Assembly (NCBI RefSeq): GCF_042679305.1
Contig: NZ_JBHTMP010000026.1
Coordinates: forward strand, 1-64,000
Reading direction: 5' to 3'
Origin: Micromonospora_H sonneratiae
GTDB lineage: Bacteria > Actinomycetota > Actinomycetes > Mycobacteriales > Micromonosporaceae
DNA: 64,000 nucleotides
The notes beneath the pieces are model-generated. The model saw only the letters and a program-made list of their open reading frames with translations, had not been told where the DNA came from and searched no databases. Positions 36,144 to 43,869 of this stretch are shown one piece after another; within the stretch, counting starts at the first letter, position 1; each line of letters begins with the position of its first letter. The position numbers were made by a program, and so were the translations under genes.

Positions 36144-36884
36144 TCAGTCCACCCCGGCCAGCTGCTTCGCCCGGGCGAACACCTCATCCAGCATTGCTGG
36201 TGTCAACCGGCCGGTAAAGGTGTTCTGCTGGCTGACGTGATAACAACCCAGCAAATCCGGCACGGCTTCGCCGGACCAGTGTGCCCCATGCCCGAATCCG
36301 GGTCGCGGGCTGGGCGGGCGGACGTCGTACACCTGGCGCAGGATCGGCCACCACGCGGCCCAGGCAAAGGCACCGAGCGCGACCACGACGCGCAGGGTGG
36401 GCCGGATCAGTTCCACCTCGCGGTGCAGCCATGGCGCACAGGTGTCGCGCTCGGCCGGGGTGGGTTTGTTCTCCGGCGGCGCGCACCGGACCGCAGAGAA
36501 GATCCGGGTGTCGGTGAGGGTCAGCCCGTCGTCGGCGGCCACGCTGGTCGGCTGGTTGGCCAGACCGGCCCGGTGTAGGGCGGCGAAGAGCACGTCACCC
36601 GAGCGGTCCCCGGTGAAGATCCGTCCGGTGCGGTTGCCGCCGTGCGCGGCCGGGGCCAGGCCGAGGATGGCGATCCGCGCGTCGGCGCTGCCGAAGCCCG
36701 GTACCGGCCGTCCCCAGTAGCGCTGTTGCCGGAACGCGGCCCGGCGCACGGCCGCCACCTCCTCCCGCCAGGCCACCAGGCGCGGGCAGGCGAAGCAGTC
36801 GCTGACCGCGCCGTCGAGGTCGGCCAGGTCGGCCGCCTGCGGTGCGCGGGCGGCCACCTCCTCGGCGGTACGGGTTTCAGCCAA
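36144..36884 (-). CDS. Family 5 uracil-DNA glycosylase (UdgB type)
   Basis: 246 residues. It removes uracil and other deaminated bases from DNA. Motif A is GLAPAAHGGNRTGRIFTGD, which lacks the polar catalytic residue of families 1-4 and marks family 5. Motif B is CYHVSQQNTFTGRL. Four Cys residues (C30, C33 and the later VRC...DTC) fit the [4Fe-4S] cluster of these enzymes. The start is taken as TTG at 36884, overlapping the upstream dienelactone hydrolase stop by 8 bp; GTG at 36857 is an alternative. Confidence 0.93.
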   Translation of the reverse strand: MAETRTAEEVAARAPQAADLADLDGAVSDCFACPRLVAWREEVAAVRRAAFRQQRYWGRPVPGFGSADARIAILGLAPAAHGGNRTGRIFTGDRSGDVLFAALHRAGLANQPTSVAADDGLTLTDTRIFSAVRCAPPENKPTPAERDTCAPWLHREVELIRPTLRVVVALGAFAWAAWWPILRQVYDVRPPSPRPGFGHGAHWSGEAVPDLLGCYHVSQQNTFTGRLTPAMLDEVFARAKQLAGVD

Positions 36885-37563
36885 GCCTGGTCCGGAAGAG
36901 TTCGAGGGTACGGGCCCAGGCGCTGGCCGATGCCTGCTGGTCGTAGACCTCGGGCCGGTCGTCGTTGAAGAACGCGTGCGAGCTGCCCGGGTAGTCGTAG
37001 AGGACGCAGTCGCCGCCGGCCGCCTGGATGGCCCCGCGAGCGGTCTGCACCCCCTCGGCGGCGGAGGTGCCGTCCTCCTCGGAGCAGTGGATGATGGCGG
37101 CTTTACCCGCGTAGTCGGACCATTCCGGCTTCATCCGCTCCCAGGGCAGGACGGGGTAGAACCCGGCGGTCGCCACGATCTGCTCGGAGAGCGTCGCGGA
37201 CCACAGCGCCAGGCTGCCGCCGGCACAGAAGCCGACGCAGCCCACCTTGCCGGCCACCTCGGGACGCTTGACGAGGTAGTCGGCGGCCCCGGCGATGTCC
37301 CGGGCGGCCTGGTCCATCGCCAGCCCCATGATCAGCTTTCCGGCGTGGTCCGGCTCGGTGGTCGAGATGCCGTGGTAGAGGTCCGGCGCCAGGGCCACGA
37401 AGCCCGCCTCGGCGAAGCGGTCGGCAACGGCGGTGATGTGCGGCACAAGCCCCCACCACTCCTGGATCACGATGACCGCAGGTCCGGTCCGGTTCCCGGC
37501 AGGCACGGCCAGATAGCCCTCGCTCATCCCCCCGTTGCTGGGGTAGCTCACCATCTCACCCAT
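36877..37563 (-). CDS. Dienelactone hydrolase family protein
   Basis: 228 residues, alpha/beta-hydrolase fold. The catalytic Cys lies in GFCAGGSLAL, the Asp in the SEEDGTS region, and the His in SSHAFFND; the QEWWGL oxyanion segment matches dienelactone hydrolases. The real substrate need not be dienelactone, since this family is broad and no aromatic-degradation genes are nearby. The ATG at 37563 follows AGGAGG by 8 nt and is preferred over an ATG at 37590. Confidence 0.92.
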   Translation of the reverse strand: MGEMVSYPSNGGMSEGYLAVPAGNRTGPAVIVIQEWWGLVPHITAVADRFAEAGFVALAPDLYHGISTTEPDHAGKLIMGLAMDQAARDIAGAADYLVKRPEVAGKVGCVGFCAGGSLALWSATLSEQIVATAGFYPVLPWERMKPEWSDYAGKAAIIHCSEEDGTSAAEGVQTARGAIQAAGGDCVLYDYPGSSHAFFNDDRPEVYDQQASASAWARTLELFRTRLG

Positions 37564-37737
37564 CGGCCGATCCTCCTGACGGTCAGTCATCGTTGGCTGG
37601 TCGCACAGTGGCGCTTCGCGCGTGCGGGTAGCGTGCCATGCCGCAGCCGGGCGAGGAAAGACAACGGCAACGTGGCGTACACCTCCTCGTTCGTCGGTGT
37701 ACACCACGGCCGGGGCCGGGAAAGCAGAAACAGCAGC

Positions 37738-37780
37738 GGCGCGTCGTACACCTCACCCTGGGGCTGGGGTACGACGCGCC
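37738..37780 (-). terminator. 12-bp hairpin after the 37803 gene
   Basis: GGCGCGTCGTAC (37738) and its exact complement GTACGACGCGCC (37769) around a 19-nt loop, 22 bp past the stop of the leftward gene. A GGTTACC heptamer repeated in tandem lies between them (37785-37805). Confidence 0.7.
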
Positions 37781-37802
37781 GCCGCCGGTTACCGGTTACC
37801 GG

Positions 37803-38243
37803 TTACTTCTTGACGGGCTCCAGGCAGAGGACGTAGCCGGTCCCGCCCTTCTTGCCCTCCCAGTAGCCGCTCTCCGTGGTCGGGAAGGCGGAGCAGATGT
37901 CCTCCGACTGCCTGAACTCGCTCTCGGTCTTGTTCTCCACCTTGCCGACGATCTTGTATTCGGCCGTGGCGTCGTCGCACTTCACGGTCTTCATCTCCTC
38001 GGCGGAGCCACCGGCCAGGCAGTCTCCGACCGAAGCCGTCTCCGGGGCACCCGTGAAGTACTTCCAGGCCAGGCCACCGACACCGATGACCACGGCCACG
38101 ATCACCGCTCCGATGATCCGCTTAACGATGCCGCCAGCCACCGACGGGGCTTTCGGGGCCGGCCCCATTCCCTCCACAGGAGCGCCCGGGGGAACCGGGG
38201 CACCCGGCTGCGGCGGGGTGGGCGGGGTGGCCTGCTCAGTCAC
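37803..38243 (-). CDS. Single-span exported protein of the LppU/SCO3897-like type
   Basis: 146 residues. A Pro-rich cytoplasmic N-terminus (about 1-36) precedes one membrane span (about 40-62) and an extracytoplasmic domain with four Cys residues (GDCLAGG, KCDDA, DICSAF, VLCLEP), likely two disulfides. The GDC ... CDD ... AEYKIVGKVE pattern recurs in actinobacterial secreted proteins of unknown function. GTG start at 38243. Confidence 0.78.
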   Translation of the reverse strand: MTEQATPPTPPQPGAPVPPGAPVEGMGPAPKAPSVAGGIVKRIIGAVIVAVVIGVGGLAWKYFTGAPETASVGDCLAGGSAEEMKTVKCDDATAEYKIVGKVENKTESEFRQSEDICSAFPTTESGYWEGKKGGTGYVLCLEPVKK

Positions 38244-38365
38244 GATCGTTCCTTCCGAGGGGTGAAGGGACCGCCACGTCGGCGATCCCTCGGATACGCA
38301 GGCGACACCGTAACGATCAGGGGCGACATCTCACAGCCCCGACTACTCCACCTTTCAGCTTGTTT

Positions 38366-39358
38366 TCAGCCTGTCGGCGAGGGTCCGACCGGCGGTTCCG
38401 TCTGTGCGTGGGGCGTACCGCTACTCGGCGTCACCGCAGAGGGCGAATCCGTCGGCTCCGGGACAGACGGGGCGGTCGGCGAGGGGGTCACCGTTGGACC
38501 GGGTTGGCGCAGCCGGAACGGCGCGCTCTCCGGGCAGTACGGGTATGTCCGCCGGGTCGGATCACCGAACTCCTGCTCGCGCTGGGCGCTCGCGCACCAG
38601 GGCCAGCCGAGCTGGATCGGCTGACCGTCCTGGTCGAACAGCCGGGCCCCCTCCACCAGCCGTCCCTCGCTGTCGTAGACGTAGACGTCCTGGATGTGCT
38701 GGTACGGGTCGTCGACGGAGGAGGGGTAGTAGCCGATTCCGTTGCTGTCGGAGTCGACGCTGGTGAAGAGCGCCACACCGAACACGGCGATCAGCGCGGT
38801 CGCCACGTTGAGCGTCCACCTCGGCCAACGGGTCAGCCCGCTGCTGCGGCGGCCGAGCCAGACGGAGGCGGTCACACAGGTGACGAGGAGCAGCACCGCT
38901 GCCAGGAAGCTGCCGCCGAGCCGGGGCAGCAGTCCGGACTCGCCGCTGAGCGCGACTGCGATGAACATCGCAACCAGGTAGCCGCGCAGGATCCACCAGG
39001 CCGGTCGGAGCAGGCGAAGGTAGTCGCTGACCTTGGCGTACCCGAGGACCGAGCCCAGTTTGGTGTCGACCGTACGCAGCCTGGCCCGGCCGGCAGCCAC
39101 GGCGGCGGTGACCCGCTTGTCCAGTCTGGCCTCGGCAGCGGCTGGGCCGACCCCGGCCACCGACCGCAGCTCGGCCGCGTACGCCTCGGGCGTGCCCAGC
39201 CGGTCGACGAGCGAACCGTCAGCTTCGGCGGCCACCTCGGTCAGGTGCTCCGGCAGGTCTTCGAGCAGTTCTTCCTGGGTGGCCACCGGCAGGTCGGCCA
39301 GCGCCGCCCGAACCTGGTCGACGTAGCGAGCGATCTCCTGCTCCCGCATGACGGTCAT
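38366..39358 (-). CDS. HAAS-type membrane protein paired with PadR
   Basis: 330 residues. Residues 1-75 are a helical HAAS domain (IARYVDQVRAALADLP, LLEDLPEHLTEVA), which in other proteins binds PadR-type partners. Four membrane spans follow (about 122-200), then an external domain with DSDSNGIGYYPSSVDDP and a Pro/Thr/Ser-rich tail. The start ATG overlaps the PadR stop (ATGA), so the two are co-translated. It probably senses an envelope signal and controls the PadR repressor, an inference from the HAAS domain. Confidence 0.87.
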   Translation of the reverse strand: MTVMREQEIARYVDQVRAALADLPVATQEELLEDLPEHLTEVAAEADGSLVDRLGTPEAYAAELRSVAGVGPAAAEARLDKRVTAAVAAGRARLRTVDTKLGSVLGYAKVSDYLRLLRPAWWILRGYLVAMFIAVALSGESGLLPRLGGSFLAAVLLLVTCVTASVWLGRRSSGLTRWPRWTLNVATALIAVFGVALFTSVDSDSNGIGYYPSSVDDPYQHIQDVYVYDSEGRLVEGARLFDQDGQPIQLGWPWCASAQREQEFGDPTRRTYPYCPESAPFRLRQPGPTVTPSPTAPSVPEPTDSPSAVTPSSGTPHAQTEPPVGPSPTG

Positions 39359-39687
39359 GCCGCCATCCCCCGATCATCGAGCAGCGTGTCCATTGTGGTC
39401 GCGAACGATCGCCAGACCTTACCGGAGCGGTGGAGCTGGGCACGGCCGGTGGCGTTGAGCGAGTAGTACTTGCGGTGTGGGCCGGACTCACTGGGAACCA
39501 CGTAGGTGGTCAGCAGGCCGGCCTGAAAGAGTCGGCGCAGCGTGCCGTAGACGGAGGCGTCCCCCACCTCCTCGAGGCCGGCAACCCGAAGCCGGCGCAT
39601 AATGTCGTAGCCGTAGCCGTCCTCGTCCTTGAGCACGGCCAGGACCGCGAGATCCAGCACCCCTTTGAGCAACTGCGTGGTGTCCAC
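39355..39687 (-). CDS. PadR family transcriptional repressor
   Basis: 110 residues. The winged helix covers about residues 5-80, with YGYDIMRRL, GDASVYGTLRRL and a wing ending in HRKYYSLNATGR, all typical of PadR-s1 proteins. The GTG at 39687 lies 8 nt after a TATACC -10 box, so its mRNA is probably leaderless. A palindrome ACTACGTAGT sits between the -35 and -10 boxes, which predicts autorepression. Operon partner: the HAAS membrane protein. Confidence 0.94.
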   Translation of the reverse strand: MDTTQLLKGVLDLAVLAVLKDEDGYGYDIMRRLRVAGLEEVGDASVYGTLRRLFQAGLLTTYVVPSESGPHRKYYSLNATGRAQLHRSGKVWRSFATTMDTLLDDRGMAA

Positions 39688-39695
39688 GCGAGAAC

Positions 39696-39723
39696 GGTAT
39701 AACGCACTACGTAGTACCGTCAA
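39696..39723 (-). promoter_or_regulatory. padR promoter with an operator palindrome in the spacer
   Basis: TTGACG (minus strand, 39718-39723) and TATACC (39696-39701) are 16 bp apart. The perfect palindrome ACTACGTAGT (39706-39715) lies between them, matching the kind of site bound by PadR proteins. Confidence 0.75.
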
Positions 39724-39742
39724 CAATGCAGTAGCTGACGCC

Positions 39743-39790
39743 GACCAGCGACGGTCAACGTTGGCCGACCAGCGACGGTCAACGTTGGCC
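39743..39790. repeat. 24-bp tandem duplication across the CGNR gene stop
   Basis: GACCAGCGACGGTCAACGTTGGCC occurs twice in perfect tandem (39743-39766 and 39767-39790). The stop codon of the CGNR gene is in the second copy as plotted on the plus strand. Confidence 0.95.
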
Positions 39791-40318
39791 GGCCGGGACC
39801 GATGTCGGCCGCGCCCGATGACGGCGTACGGCATCCCGGTTCGCACAGCGGGGCGAGCAGTAGCGCTGTCGCCCACCCCGGGAGAAGTCGGCATAGACGG
39901 CCAGGCACCCGGCTCGGGCGCAACGTCCCAGCCGACCCATGCCCCGGCCGGTGAGATGCAGCGCGGTGCCGACGCTGACCAGCGCCCGCAGCACGGCTCC
40001 CAGGGGGACGCCGTTGTCCCGGTAGTGCAGGTGCCAGCCCGTGCCGGCATGGTTGGACAGGCGAGGGTACGTGGACGCCTCCGCCAACAGTCGGTTGACC
40101 AACTCGGCCCGCCGGTACTCGCCGTCGGCGTCGACGATCTCGCACCACCGGTCGACGAGATCCAGGGCGTCGGCCAGGTCGGCCTCCCCCACCGGCATGT
40201 CCATGACGAGACCGGCCGCCGAGCACCGGCGTACCAGGTCGTCGACGGACGTGGGGCGCTCGTTGGCCAGGTCGACGATCAGGCAGAGGGCATCCTGGCC
40301 GTAAGGGTTGATTTGCAT
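39779..40318 (-). CDS. ABATE/CGNR zinc finger protein
   Basis: 179 residues. The N-terminal ABATE-like part (about 1-125) begins INPYGQDALCLIVDLANERP. The C-terminal CGNR zinc finger has C-x4-C (CARAGC) and C-x3-C (YCSPRC) followed by ANRDAVRRHR. CGNR proteins are thought to bind DNA as stress regulators; the target is unknown. It diverges from a 64-residue gene across 26 bp. Confidence 0.92.
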   Translation of the reverse strand: MQINPYGQDALCLIVDLANERPTSVDDLVRRCSAAGLVMDMPVGEADLADALDLVDRWCEIVDADGEYRRAELVNRLLAEASTYPRLSNHAGTGWHLHYRDNGVPLGAVLRALVSVGTALHLTGRGMGRLGRCARAGCLAVYADFSRGGRQRYCSPRCANRDAVRRHRARPTSVPAGQR

Positions 40319-40344
40319 AATGCCATTACACCAGGCTCGTCGAC

Positions 40345-40539
40345 ATGACCATCAACGATGACCACACCTGGACCGTCCGGTCCCGGCACCGGACCAGCGA
40401 CGGATTGATGAGCTACCAGTCGTGCCACTGCGGCCTGTGGCGGGTGGTGTCCGGGGCCGGAGCGGTGATCGCCAACCGGGTCAGCACGACCCGGGACGAA
40501 CCGGACCACGAGGAGCAGCGAGGGAGCCGACCCCGGTAG
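40345..40539 (+). CDS. Small protein with a CHC/CG motif, unknown function
   Basis: 64 residues. The core YQSCHCGLWRVVSG has two Cys and a His that could bind metal. The start ATG lies 26 bp from the divergent CGNR gene, and codon use is normal for the genome. The polar tail (DEPDHEEQRGSRPR) looks disordered. I do not recognise the family. Confidence 0.6.
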   Translation: MTINDDHTWTVRSRHRTSDGLMSYQSCHCGLWRVVSGAGAVIANRVSTTRDEPDHEEQRGSRPR

Positions 40540-40548
40540 CGTCCGCGC

Positions 40549-41505
40549 TCAGAAGTGGTCCCGCAACTCGACGAAGGTGCTCAGCCGCAGCACCCGGTCG
40601 TCGGCGGGGTCGAGTTCGTCGTGCTCCAGCACCCAGGTGTGCTGGTGCGGAATGAAGACGGCGTTCAGGCCCGCCCGTCGGGCGGGGAGGATGTCCGACC
40701 TCGGAGAGTTGCCGACCATCCACGTCGTCTCGGGTGACAGGTCCTGCTCCGCCAGCAGCCACCGGTACACGTCGGCGTCCTTCTCCGCCACGATGTGGAC
40801 GCTGCCGAAGTGGCTGGCCAGGCCCGAGGCATCCAGCTTGCGCTGCTGCTCCGCCAGGTCCCCCTTGGTGAGCAGCAAAAGCTCGTGCCGACCGCCGAGC
40901 TCCGTCAACGTCTCGGCGACCCCCGGGATCAGCTCCACCCGGCGCTCGATGAGCGCCACCGCCAACTCCTCGATCTCGCGCTCTTCCGCAGCGGTCGCCG
41001 GCCGCTCGCGCAGCCGCCCGAGGCACTCGCCCAGGCTACGCAGGAACACCCGGCTGCCGTACCCGTGGGCGACCGTGTTCGCCCGTTCGATGTCGTCGAG
41101 GATGGCGCGGATCTCGGCCCGGTCGAGCGTTGGATGGGCCAACCAGTCCAGGAAGTCGTCGATCACCCGCTCGAAGAGGACGTTGTTCTCCCAGAGCGTG
41201 TCGTCAGCGTCGAAGACGAGGGCCTGCTGCGTGGCGACCCCGCCACCGGGACGCCAGTACCAGCCGTCCGCCCGCCGCAGCAGCGCCGTGTCGATCAGGT
41301 AGCGACGCAACGAGACCCAGTCATGCTCGTAGTAGGCGCGCAGCCTCTCGTTGACCTCCCGCTCGGTCAGCCGTACCCCGACCGGGAAGGTTGCCGCGAC
41401 ATGTTCGAGCAGCACCTGCCGCTTGGCGGCCCGGGACGGCATCGACACCAGCCGGCCGTCGTCGTCCAGGAAGGTCCGCAGCACCTTCTCACGATCAGCA
41501 CCCAC
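40549..41505 (-). CDS. DUF2087-HAD hydrolase fusion
   Basis: 318 residues. Residues 1-88 match DUF2087 (LRTFLDDDGRLVSMPSRAAKRQVLLEHVA ... REVNERLRAYYEHDWVSLRRYLID). Residues 93-318 form a HAD-type phosphatase: motif I DADDTLW (99-105), motif II LLTKGD, the motif III lysine in the EKD region, motif IV GNSPRSDI. The fusion suggests that a small regulatory or RNA/DNA-binding module steers a phosphatase, but the substrate is unknown. ATG/GTG at 41505. Confidence 0.9.
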   Translation of the reverse strand: MGADREKVLRTFLDDDGRLVSMPSRAAKRQVLLEHVAATFPVGVRLTEREVNERLRAYYEHDWVSLRRYLIDTALLRRADGWYWRPGGGVATQQALVFDADDTLWENNVLFERVIDDFLDWLAHPTLDRAEIRAILDDIERANTVAHGYGSRVFLRSLGECLGRLRERPATAAEEREIEELAVALIERRVELIPGVAETLTELGGRHELLLLTKGDLAEQQRKLDASGLASHFGSVHIVAEKDADVYRWLLAEQDLSPETTWMVGNSPRSDILPARRAGLNAVFIPHQHTWVLEHDELDPADDRVLRLSTFVELRDHF

Positions 41506-41709
41506 GCTGGCACGGTAGCCAGGCAGGCAAGCGGTTATTCACGTACGGTGGGCCGGCGCTTCGGCCAGTCGGTTTTCGGCAACCTCGGAATCCAACCGAG
41601 AAACCGTTGTTGGAGCGCCTGCTCAGCGACCTCCTTGAGCCGCTCACGCAGGCCGTACGAGGAGATTCGCCGTCATGACCATGCGGAGATCCCGTCGGAT
41701 TGATCTCGC

Positions 41710-41731
41710 GTGTACACGAAAGCGCGTACAC
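41710..41731 (+). promoter_or_regulatory. Operator and -10 region of the toxin-antitoxin operon
   Basis: GTGTAC (41710) and GTACAC (41726) form an inverted repeat with a 10-bp spacer. The second arm overlaps TACACT (41727-41732), a -10 box 6 nt before the antitoxin ATG. This predicts a leaderless, autorepressed operon. Confidence 0.65.
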
Positions 41732-41738
41732 TAACCTC

Positions 41739-42011
41739 ATGGCCGAGAACACCGTGACTGTCCGGGAAGCCCGCGCACATCTCGCGGACCACATCAACCG
41801 GGCCGAGGAAGGCATTCCTACGGTCATCACGCGCAACGGCGCTCCAGTGGCGGCCGTGGTTCCGATCGCAGACTTCGAAGCGCTGGAGGAAGCGGCCGAC
41901 GTGATGCTGGCCCGCGAAGCGGAAGCGGTCCTGGCCAAGGGCGGCCCCACCGTAACAATGGCGGAACTGCTGGCGGATCTGTTTTCCGAGCATGACGGCA
42001 AAGCGGCGTGA
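41739..42011 (+). CDS. Phd/YefM family antitoxin
   Basis: 90 residues. N-terminal DNA-binding Phd fold (VTVREARAHLADHINRAEEG, VITRNGAPVAAVVP), then an acidic C-terminal toxin-binding tail. It neutralises the RelE-type toxin encoded next and should repress the operon through the inverted repeat upstream. The toxin start overlaps its stop (GTGA at 42008-42011). Confidence 0.94.
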   Translation: MAENTVTVREARAHLADHINRAEEGIPTVITRNGAPVAAVVPIADFEALEEAADVMLAREAEAVLAKGGPTVTMAELLADLFSEHDGKAA

Positions 42012-42277
42012 AGTACGCCTTCCGGTTCACCATGGCGGCACAGCGGCAACTCCGGGCCATCAGCCGGCCCGACGCCATGCGCATCCTGGCCGCGTTGACC
42101 GCGCTCGGCGACGACCCGTACCGCGAAGACGCCGACATCAAGAAACTCACCGGCCCCTCGGGGCTCTATCGGCTCCAGATCGGTAGCTACCGGGTCGCCT
42201 ACCAGATCAACAACGGCGAACTGGTAGTCCTCGCCGTCAAGGTGGGCGACCGGCGGGACGTCTACCGCAACCTTTGA
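42008..42277 (+). CDS. RelE/ParE superfamily toxin
   Basis: 89 residues, basic. The RelE/YafQ-like fold shows KYAFRFTMAAQRQLRAI, a KKLTGPSGLYRLQIGSYRVAYQI core and a C-terminal GDRRDVYRN. These Arg, Lys and Tyr residues fit RelE-type ribosome-dependent mRNA endonucleases rather than ParE gyrase poisons, though the call between them is not certain. Coupled to the antitoxin by a 4-bp overlap. Confidence 0.92.
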   Translation: MKYAFRFTMAAQRQLRAISRPDAMRILAALTALGDDPYREDADIKKLTGPSGLYRLQIGSYRVAYQINNGELVVLAVKVGDRRDVYRNL

Positions 42278-42332
42278 CGACTTGCCCGGCACCATCGCCT
42301 CCGTCACCGACGTACGGTTCCGGATCCAGCTC

Positions 42333-43280
42333 TCAACGCGGGCCGAGTGCCAAAGACCAGGCGATTCCGTCGAGAATGTCGTGCTCGCTGGCCACCACCG
42401 AGGTCATGCCGGCCCGCTCCATGATCACGCGGAGCACCAGCGCGCCGGCACCGATCACGTCGGCCCGGCCGGGGTGCATCACCGGAATCGCCAACCGCTG
42501 CGCCGCCGACATCGCCAGCAGGTCGCCGGTCACCCGGGCGACCTCGTCGTACGAGATCCGGGCGTGGTGGATCCGTCCCGGGTCGTACGACGTGAGGCCC
42601 TGAGCTATCGCCACGACGGTCGTGACCGAACCGGCCAGCCCGACCAGGGTCGACGCCTCGCGACCCGGCACCGCCGCCAGCGCCCGGTCCACCGTGGCGG
42701 TGATGTCCGCCTCCGCCGCCGCGATCTGCTCAACGGTCGGCGGATCGGCATGCAGGTGCCGTTCGGTCATCCGGACGCAGCCGATGTCGACCGAGACGGC
42801 CGCGTCCACGCTGCCGGAGCCGACCACGAACTCGGTCGAACCACCGCCGATGTCGACCACCAGGAACGGCGGACGCGCGTCGGTCGGAAGGCCACGTACC
42901 GCACCGGTGAAGGAGAGCCGGGCCTCCTCGTCGCCGGTGACCACCTCGGGCTCGACCCCGAGGGTACGCAGCACCATCGCCCGGAACTCGTCGGCGTTGG
43001 AGGCGTCCCGGGAGGCGGAGGTGGCACACATCCGTACCCGCTCCGCACCCAGTGCCTTGATCTCGTCGGCGTAGCCGGCCAGCGCCACCCGGGTACGTTC
43101 GATGGCCTCCGGAGCCAGCCGACCGGTCCGGTCGACGCCCTGACCGAGCCGGACGATCTCCATCCGGCGGGCCAGGTCGACCAGCGGCGCGGTCGGTCCG
43201 GCCGCCGGATCCGGCAGGTCGGCCACCAGCAACCGGATCGAGTTGGTCCCGCAGTCGATCGCCGCCACTCTCGTCGTCAC
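42333..43280 (-). CDS. ppx: Exopolyphosphatase / Ppx-GppA family protein
   Basis: 315 residues, the short actinobacterial Ppx1 form (no C-terminal HD domain). It hydrolyses polyphosphate or pppGpp. DCGTNSIRLLVAD (residues 9-21) and DIGGGSTEFVVG are the phosphate-binding loops of the ASKHA fold; ATSASRDASN and AGSVTTV also match. It belongs to the actinobacterial eno-ftsB-DUF501-ppx block, here with argA inserted before it. Confidence 0.93.
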   Translation of the reverse strand: MTTRVAAIDCGTNSIRLLVADLPDPAAGPTAPLVDLARRMEIVRLGQGVDRTGRLAPEAIERTRVALAGYADEIKALGAERVRMCATSASRDASNADEFRAMVLRTLGVEPEVVTGDEEARLSFTGAVRGLPTDARPPFLVVDIGGGSTEFVVGSGSVDAAVSVDIGCVRMTERHLHADPPTVEQIAAAEADITATVDRALAAVPGREASTLVGLAGSVTTVVAIAQGLTSYDPGRIHHARISYDEVARVTGDLLAMSAAQRLAIPVMHPGRADVIGAGALVLRVIMERAGMTSVVASEHDILDGIAWSLALGPR

Positions 43281-43312
43281 GGCGGCAACCCTATTACGGC
43301 TGCCGCCGAGCG

Positions 43313-43356
43313 CGGCAGGCAGTCAGAGACGCAGCGGCAGGCAGTCAGAGACGCAG
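43313..43356. repeat. 22-bp tandem duplication across the argA stop
   Basis: CGGCAGGCAGTCAGAGACGCAG in two perfect tandem copies (43313-43334, 43335-43356). The second copy holds the argA stop codon; the first lies outside the gene. Confidence 0.95.
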
Positions 43357-43869
43357 CAGCATCCGGCTGTTGCCCAGGGTGTTCGGCTTGACCCGTTCCA
43401 GCCCGAGGAACTCGGCGACACCCTCGTCGTACGAGCGCAGCAACTGCTCGTAGACGGCCTGCGGTACGGGTGCCCCGTCGATCTCCTCGAACCCGAAGGA
43501 GCCGAAGAAGCGGGTCTCGAAGGTGAGTACGAAGATCCGCGAGACGCCCAACTCCCGGGCCACCACCAGCAGCTCCGAGACGATCCGGTGGCCCAGCTTC
43601 ATTCCCCGGCAGTCCGGGTGGACCGCCACCGTCCGGATCTCGGCCAGGTCCTCCCACATCACGTGCAGCGCGCCGCAGCCGACCACCACGCCGTCGGCCG
43701 GGCGGACCGCGACCCAGAACTCCTGCACGTGCTCGTAGAGCGTGACGGTGGCCTTGCTGAGCAAGCGTCGCTCCGAGCTGTACATGTCGATCAGCTCACG
43801 GATGCCCCGGATGTCGCTGGTCCGGGCCCGTCTGACGACGATCTCCCCGTCGATCCCGCCGTCAGGCAT
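43345..43869 (-). CDS. argA: N-acetylglutamate synthase, short actinobacterial form
   Basis: 174 residues, the length of the short GNAT-only NAGS of mycobacteria. It acetylates glutamate for arginine synthesis. Seen: VRRARTSDIRGIRELID, IRTVAVHPDCRGMKLGHRIV (acetyl-CoA motif A) and RFFGSFGFEEID. There is no amino-acid-kinase domain. The ATG at 43869 overlaps the DUF501 stop by 8 bp. Confidence 0.9.
   Translation of the reverse strand: MPDGGIDGEIVVRRARTSDIRGIRELIDMYSSERRLLSKATVTLYEHVQEFWVAVRPADGVVVGCGALHVMWEDLAEIRTVAVHPDCRGMKLGHRIVSELLVVARELGVSRIFVLTFETRFFGSFGFEEIDGAPVPQAVYEQLLRSYDEGVAEFLGLERVKPNTLGNSRMLLRL

Noticed and set aside
37785..37805. GGTTACC heptamer repeat as an attachment site or origin box
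   Set aside because: Only three short copies, no integrase or replication gene nearby; more likely part of the 3' end structure.
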